Assembly (NCBI GenBank): GCA_036825155.1
Contig: DAISYU010000114.1
Coordinates: 1 to 10,265 of the forward strand
Direction of reading: 5' to 3'
From: DSAD01 sp036825155
Lineage (GTDB): Bacteria > Desulfobacterota > Desulfomonilia > UBA1062
DNA: 10,265 nt
Shown: piece by piece, positions 6,573 through 10,265 of the stretch
Layout: every line of letters starts with the position of its first letter
Position numbering within the stretch: position 1 is the first letter of the stretch
Program-made: the position numbers and the translations under genes
The notes under the pieces: generated by a model
The model's database searches: none
Told to the model about the DNA's origin: nothing
What the model saw: the letters and a program-made list of their open reading frames with translations, nothing else

Positions 6573-6679
6573 ATATTATTTATGTATTAACGAACATGAG
6601 GGGTTTTATGAGCAGGAGGGGGAGATCTCATTAGCGATACCGGCTTTTTAAAGAGAATGCTGAACACGACCACCCTGTC

Positions 6680-6814
6680 ATGTACGAAAGACTTCTCATC
6701 CATATACCCTGCTTATTATGTCTGCTTGCCGGTTTGAATAGGACATATGCCGAGAGCATTGCAGCCGGAACGACTGCATACAAGGACAGATCCCGACAGA
6801 CAGGCGCATGGTGA
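6680..6814 (+). CDS. Possible 44-residue peptide with a signal-like N-terminus
   Basis: The ATG at 6680 opens a frame ending in TGA at 6812-6814, overlapping the next gene's ATG in ATGGTGA. The N-terminus has a hydrophobic core (LLIHIPCLLCLLAG) and a YA|ES site that resembles signal peptidase cleavage. There is no ribosome binding site upstream, and a peptide of this length can arise by chance. If translated, it could couple expression to the downstream gene. I give it low weight. Confidence 0.2.
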   Translation: MYERLLIHIPCLLCLLAGLNRTYAESIAAGTTAYKDRSRQTGAW

Positions 6815-7197
6815 GACAGATGGCCGAGATAATATCCCTGAAAAAACTGTTAAGGATGCTGGGGGGTTTTCAAAAGACTGACGGCAGGAAACATTTCGAG
6901 GCAGGAGACGTTGTCTCGGTACTGCCGTACAATGAGATCCTTCAGACGCTCGATGAGCAGAACTGCTGTGACGGCCTGATCTTCATGGAAAACATGAAGC
7001 AGTTCTGCAACCGGGAATACCCGGTCGTCAAGCAGGTCAAGTGGATATACGACGAAAAATACAAAAAGATGCAGTCCTGTAAAGACATCGTGATCCTGGA
7101 TGGTCCTGTCTGTGACGGGAAAGGGATGCTTCAGGGTAAGGACTGCGACCGCTGCTGCACTCTGCTGTGGAAAACGGCATGGCTTAAATCCACATAA
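6808..7197 (+). CDS. Small protein with a C-terminal Cys/CDG/W-K-x2-W-L domain, copy 1
   Basis: The 129-residue product is mostly one domain (about 33-127) shared with the next gene. Landmarks are GD (33-34), TLD (48-50), DGLIFMENM (55-63), Cys67, Cys91, CDG (102-104), Cys113 and Cys117, and LWKTAWLK (120-127). Spacing between Cys91 and Cys102 is identical in the second copy. I recall similar domains, with a C-rich end and WKEAWL, in scattered bacterial hypothetical proteins, but not any function. The conserved cysteines suggest a metal or iron-sulphur site. There is no signal peptide. The ATG at 6808 has only weak upstream purines; the ATG at 6820, preceded by GGTGAG, is an equally possible start. 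This copy lacks the long N-terminal extension of copy 2. Confidence 0.8.
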   Translation: MVRQMAEIISLKKLLRMLGGFQKTDGRKHFEAGDVVSVLPYNEILQTLDEQNCCDGLIFMENMKQFCNREYPVVKQVKWIYDEKYKKMQSCKDIVILDGPVCDGKGMLQGKDCDRCCTLLWKTAWLKST

Positions 7198-7211
7198 GGA
7201 GGAGATGGGGT

Positions 7212-7799
7212 ATGCCGAACATTAACCGGGGCTATGCGATCTTTGGGTTATATCGGAACAATCTGGAGAAGGAAGACAACGCGGCCGGCCATGATGCCTG
7301 TATCTGCCAGTATACCCTCCTGCATAAAATAGGGCGCGACTTTAATGCGTTCGAGATAGTGTGGCATTTCATGCTGCGGATATACCCGGCCCTGAAAAAA
7401 AGGGTAATAAAATATGCCAGGCGTTTTCAAACCGCACTCATGAACACAAGCAGGAACACTCCTGCACCTGCGGATACCGATATTCATGAATACCTTCACA
7501 AGGATCTCAAGAGCGGAGACCTGGTGAAGATTTCCTCTTTCCCCGAGATATCAAGAACCCTCGACGGTTCGGGGAAGTTAAAGGGATTAACCTTCCTGGC
7601 CGGCATGAAGCCGTTCTGCGGTGAGATTGCCACCGTACAGAAAGAACCTCTTCTCCTGCTGGATCATGGTGGAAGGAAAATACAAAAGTGCAAGAATATC
7701 GTCATATGCGAAAAATTATACTGTGACGGCACAAATATACACTGCGACAGGGCATGCCTCTACTACTGGAAGAAAGACTGGCTGAAAGAGGCACCATAG
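7212..7799 (+). CDS. Small protein with a C-terminal Cys/CDG/W-K-x2-W-L domain, copy 2
   Basis: This 195-residue protein starts 14 bases after copy 1, with AAGGAGG at 7196-7202, so the two are surely cotranscribed. Its C-terminal part (about 102-192) aligns with copy 1: GD (102-103), TLD (116-118), KGLTFLAGM (124-132), Cys136, Cys160, CDG (171-173), Cys178, Cys182 and YWKKDWLK (185-192). The first 100 residues are extra, basic and probably helical, containing Cys30 and Cys32 and an amphipathic stretch (about 47-75). By eye identity between the two domains is moderate, so the duplication is old. No signal peptide is seen. The function is unknown. It may bind metal through the shared cysteines; the extension could contact a partner. 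Confidence 0.85.
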   Translation: MPNINRGYAIFGLYRNNLEKEDNAAGHDACICQYTLLHKIGRDFNAFEIVWHFMLRIYPALKKRVIKYARRFQTALMNTSRNTPAPADTDIHEYLHKDLKSGDLVKISSFPEISRTLDGSGKLKGLTFLAGMKPFCGEIATVQKEPLLLLDHGGRKIQKCKNIVICEKLYCDGTNIHCDRACLYYWKKDWLKEAP

Positions 7800-7932
7800 C
7801 TTGCTTTCCCAAAGTTTCATCTGCAGCCAGGATCCTCTCGTCTTTTCCTGAGGTTGTCTGCCGTGCATGAAGTGATGCCTCTAGAGAAACATCATAGGGA
7901 ATGTGCCGGGAATCATAAACATACTTTTATCC

Positions 7933-7948
7933 TTGATTTGATAATCAA
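7933..7948. repeat. Inverted repeat upstream of the histidine kinase
   Basis: TTGATT-TGAT-AATCAA is a perfect 6+6 inverted repeat with a four-base centre, in an AT-rich stretch 122-137 bases before the kinase start. Its centre contains TTGATA, a good -35 look-alike, but no -10 box at proper spacing is clear; TATTAT at 7966-7971 is 22 bases away. It may be an operator. The rest of the 270-base gap (7800-8069) shows nothing else I can support. Confidence 0.35.
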
Positions 7949-8069
7949 ACTTGTTAATATCTTTTTATTATATGCACTACTTCAACTGGAAGAATTAACC
8001 AGGCGACACTTCATTGGTTAGTATCCTCACGAAAGCAATTACCTTTTTATATGTTTGGAGGCACGCAGC

Positions 8070-9857
8070 ATGAATAATGGCGGTAAGACCGCAAAACAGC
8101 TCTTAGAGGAACTTTCGCAGTCCCTCGGCAAGATCGAAGAGCTGGAGAAATCACTATCCATACTCGAGCAGCACAAGGCTGCCCTGCAAAAGAATGAGGA
8201 GATCTTCCGTTTCTATTTCGACCTCAGCAACGACATCATGTTCTCCTACAACAATAAGCTTCGGGTACTGTATGTCTCGCCGAATGTGGAGAGAATAACC
8301 GGGTATAAGCCCGAAGAACTGATCGGCAGGTATTTTGATGATCTTCAGATGCTGGTCCCGCCTGAAGACGTTCATGAGGTCATGGACAATGCCCAGCATT
8401 TTCTCTCGGGGAACACCGTTTACCCGAACATCTACCGGTTCATCACCAAAGACGGTGAGGAGAAACTTGCTGAGGTGGACGGGTTTCCCATCACACACGA
8501 AGGAAATGTGGTGGCTATGGTCTCTCTTGCAAAGGACATTACCAAGCACATCGAGCATGAGCAATCACTGAGGGCCAGCGAGATAAAATGCCGCACCACC
8601 CTTGAACGCATGCCCAGTGCCCTGTGCATCATCAGGTTTGAGGACGCACGGTATCTCTATGCAAATGACTGTTTCTGCAAGGTGACGGGTTTCTCAGCCG
8701 AGGAGATCATCGGGAAATCCATCTATGATCTGAACCTGCCGGCACGGCATGCCGATTATGATGTACTTATCAATGCTCTGAAACACGGAGAGACGCTCTC
8801 AGGGGTGGAACTCCGCTGCCGGAGAAAAGACGGAAAAATAATCGAGACCGTCATGTCGGCACGGCCTCTCAATTATGATGGTGATGATGCCATCGTGATT
8901 GTCATGACGGATGTTACCGCTCTCAAACTGGTCAAGAAAGAAGATAATGAGGGGATCGAAGCGGCAGATCTTCAGAAAAGAGAGGCCATACGAACCTTAG
9001 CCGACGGCCTTGCTCATGATCTAAAAAACATACTTACGGCGATTCTCGGATATACCAAGATGGCCGGCAGAGACGTGGCAAAATTCATGAAGGGCAATGA
9101 TGATCTGTGCGTGATAAAAAACGAATTGCGGGAAGTGCGCAATGCGGCCAAGCGTGCGGACGAACTCATAAACCAGCTCCTTGCTTTCAGCAGGAATGCC
9201 GGGAAGGACTATAAGCCGCTCCTGCTCGATACGATCATCAGAGACTGCCTCAGAGCCCTTCATCCTACATTCCCCGAGAACATCAGGGTCAAAGAACATC
9301 TTGGGGAAACCGGCATAGTTATTTGCAACCAGATGCAGATTCATCAGGTGATTGCAAATCTTTGCACCAATGCGGTCAGTGCCATGGAAGAGAATGGCGG
9401 TGATCTGGAAATCGCCCTCGTGAAGGTCAACATTGGCCAGGATGCCTCGATCCCTGATTATGACCTGCCGGCAGGACAGTATCTCAAACTGAGCGTTACT
9501 GATAGTGGTCACGGCATGTCTCGTGAAGTCATGGAGCGCATCTATGAACCGTACTTCACCACCAGACCGAAAGAATCCGGTGTCGGTTTGGGGTTGTCGG
9601 TCGCATATGGGATCGTTCGAAGCCATGGTGGTGCCCTTGTCTGCAGCAGTGTGCCGGGGCATGGAACCACCTTTGATATATATCTTCCTGAGATGCCTTC
9701 AAAGGGAATGGCGGCGGAAACCCTGGTCAGAATGACAAGGAGGACCGGGTCCGAGCGAATCCTGAATCTGGACGAAGAACTGCCTACGAAGGAACCAGCC
9801 GGAAAGAAACCAGATGGACAGCCCACCTCAGGCAGCGGCGAAGACAAACCGAGTTGA
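8070..9857 (+). CDS. PAS-PAS sensor histidine kinase with a degenerate receiver-domain stump
   Basis: The start is the ATG at 8070 (595 residues), eight bases after GGAGG; a TTG at 8055 in the same frame would include the ribosome site. Order: short coiled coil (about 10-43), first PAS/PAC (about 44-160), second PAS (about 170-285), then the kinase core. The H-box is LAHDLKN with His316, the N-box HQVIANLCTNAVSAM (425-439), then DSGHGM (478-483), the F-box YEPYFTT and the G2-box GVGLGL (504-509). There are no membrane segments, so it senses a cytoplasmic signal through PAS. After the ATPase domain, residues 560-569 read GSERILNLDE, close to the opening of a receiver domain (typically ERILLVDDE), but then end in a Lys/Pro/Gly-rich tail. 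It is probably a former hybrid kinase. No response regulator gene is adjacent in the window. Confidence 0.94.
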   Translation: MNNGGKTAKQLLEELSQSLGKIEELEKSLSILEQHKAALQKNEEIFRFYFDLSNDIMFSYNNKLRVLYVSPNVERITGYKPEELIGRYFDDLQMLVPPEDVHEVMDNAQHFLSGNTVYPNIYRFITKDGEEKLAEVDGFPITHEGNVVAMVSLAKDITKHIEHEQSLRASEIKCRTTLERMPSALCIIRFEDARYLYANDCFCKVTGFSAEEIIGKSIYDLNLPARHADYDVLINALKHGETLSGVELRCRRKDGKIIETVMSARPLNYDGDDAIVIVMTDVTALKLVKKEDNEGIEAADLQKREAIRTLADGLAHDLKNILTAILGYTKMAGRDVAKFMKGNDDLCVIKNELREVRNAAKRADELINQLLAFSRNAGKDYKPLLLDTIIRDCLRALHPTFPENIRVKEHLGETGIVICNQMQIHQVIANLCTNAVSAMEENGGDLEIALVKVNIGQDASIPDYDLPAGQYLKLSVTDSGHGMSREVMERIYEPYFTTRPKESGVGLGLSVAYGIVRSHGGALVCSSVPGHGTTFDIYLPEMPSKGMAAETLVRMTRRTGSERILNLDEELPTKEPAGKKPDGQPTSGSGEDKPS

Positions 9858-9918
9858 AAAGAAACATGCCGTCCATCGCTGTTAAGCCTGCTGATCAAAA
9901 CACAACCTGTCCATAACG

Positions 9919-9948
9919 CCCATGCCGGTAGTTGCATGGGGCATGCCC
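9919..9948. repeat. Nested inverted repeats after the histidine kinase
   Basis: CCCATGC (9919-9925) and GCATGGG (9934-9940) form a 7+7 inverted repeat with an eight-base loop. Overlapping it is the perfect ten-base palindrome GGGCATGCCC (9939-9948), which can also pair its GGCATG with the first arm. The two structures exclude each other. There is no T-tract, so a terminator is doubtful; it could be a binding site or a switchable RNA hairpin. Confidence 0.4.
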
Positions 9949-9976
9949 GCGATCCTCTTTGCACGGGATAATCAGA

Positions 9977-10005
9977 TTGAATTTCTCAGCAAAAACAACT
10001 ATAAA
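9977..10005 (+). promoter_or_regulatory. Sigma70-type promoter of the acyl-CoA synthetase gene
   Basis: TTGAAT (9977-9982), exactly 17 bases, and TATAAA (10000-10005) match four and five of six consensus positions. This is the best promoter in the window. Transcription would start near 10012 and leave a leader of about 120 bases, which includes an imperfect hairpin-forming stretch (CCTCACA against TGTGCGAGG) right at the start point. Confidence 0.52.
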
Positions 10006-10131
10006 GCCTCACAGCTTTGTGCGAGGGATGACTGCTGTCAAAGGGCACATGTTCATCCGGCAATAGTTCTTTGCTGCTCTTTTGTAGATTAATCCCGAGC
10101 TTAAAATTGAATGAAGGAAGGCACGCACGAA

Positions 10132-10265
10132 ATGGAAAACAATGAATCCCTTGGTGCAATGTTTCATCCGAAGTCAGTGGCTGTTGTCGGAGCGCCCCAG
10201 GAAAGACCGTTGGGCTGGCCGGGCATCTTCGGCTGTATACGTGATTATGGATACCCCGGGCGTTT
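10132..10265 (+). CDS. CoA-binding protein, N-terminus of an ADP-forming acyl-CoA synthetase (3' end outside window)
   Basis: The first 44 residues are visible. MFHPKSVAVVGA at 9-20 is the Rossmann-type CoA-binding start of the succinyl-CoA synthetase alpha-like domain, and GWPGIFGCIRDYGYPGR (28-44) matches the ADP-forming acetyl/acyl-CoA synthetase family. These enzymes interconvert acyl-CoA and the free acid with ATP formation or use, and several anaerobes use them to conserve energy from acyl-CoA. Whether this is the full fused enzyme, the alpha subunit or a PrpE-unlike orphan CoA-binding protein cannot be seen here. AAGGAAGG precedes the ATG at 10132 with rather wide spacing (about 11 bases); an in-frame ATG at 10111 has no ribosome site. 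The family fits the acyl-CoA isomerase at the other end of the window, but no linkage is shown. Confidence 0.85.
   Translation, partial: MENNESLGAMFHPKSVAVVGAPQERPLGWPGIFGCIRDYGYPGR

Larger units (their letters stand above)
6460..6807. other. Intergenic region between the envelope cluster and the Cys/WKxxWL pair (348 bases)
   Basis: The first 110 bases hold a weak hairpin (6520-6538) and a longer inverted repeat (6546-6572) beside an AT-rich, promoter-like stretch (6572-6590). From 6680 a 44-codon frame runs into the next gene and is listed separately with low confidence. Between 6600 and 6680 an AGGAGGGGG (6614-6622) looks like a ribosome site but has no sensible frame after it. Nothing else is recognisable. 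Confidence 0.55.

Noticed and set aside
8055..8069. Upstream TTG start for the histidine kinase
   Set aside because: It would include the GGAGG that serves the ATG at 8070.
9021..9662. A 213-codon minus-strand frame
   Set aside because: It is antisense to the kinase core, whose H, N, G and F boxes are unmistakable. No ribosome site or domain supports the antisense frame.
9858..9918. Remnant of a receiver domain after the kinase stop
   Set aside because: I looked for continuing receiver-like codons in the other frames and saw none, so a simple frameshift does not explain the stump.
1..10265. CRISPR array, tRNA, rRNA, insertion sequence or phage genes
   Set aside because: No regularly spaced direct repeats, no cloverleaf with a GGTTCGA-type loop, and no transposase, integrase or structural phage motif were seen.

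Overview
The window reads as chromosomal DNA of about 50% GC, most likely from a Gram-negative anaerobe of the Desulfobacterota (old Deltaproteobacteria) type. The clues are a DUF3015/DUF4105 envelope pair, signal II (lipobox) peptides, a two-PAS histidine kinase of a kind common in that group, and an acyl-CoA synthetase CoA-binding N-terminus beside a crotonase-fold isomerase. This placement is an inference from protein style; no marker gene is present. No tRNA, rRNA, CRISPR array, insertion sequence or phage gene is visible.

Layout. Positions 1-1710 hold two minus-strand genes: a metzincin-like zinc protease lipoprotein that runs off the left edge, and an enoyl-CoA hydratase/isomerase-family enzyme keeping one of the two hydratase glutamates. 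A 357-base divergent intergenic region follows, then an orphan cysteine-rich small protein (2068-2358). Positions 2664-6459 form one compact plus-strand envelope cluster: a secreted DUF3015 protein, a large DUF4105 (Lnb-like) exported protein, a lipobox-bearing alpha/beta hydrolase, and an exported protein of unknown family. Positions 6808-7799 hold two adjacent small genes whose C-terminal domains are clearly paralogous and share a conserved cysteine/CDG/W-K-x2-W-L pattern I cannot link to any known function. A PAS-PAS histidine kinase (8070-9857) follows, ending in what looks like the stump of a lost receiver domain. At the right edge a good sigma70-type promoter precedes the first 44 codons of an ADP-forming acyl-CoA synthetase-like CoA-binding protein.

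How the parts fit. The four genes from 2664 to 6459 probably work together in the periplasm or outer membrane: all four have export signals and they are tightly spaced or overlapping. The most unusual regulatory structure is a strong terminator-like hairpin lying across the start of the DUF4105 gene, with a Shine-Dalgarno core in its loop and no convincing ordinary start codon. The isomerase and the acyl-CoA synthetase at the two ends both fit acyl-CoA metabolism but are 8 kb apart and not visibly linked. The best candidates for something undescribed are the paralogous Cys/WKxxWL pair and the hairpin-controlled start of the DUF4105 gene.
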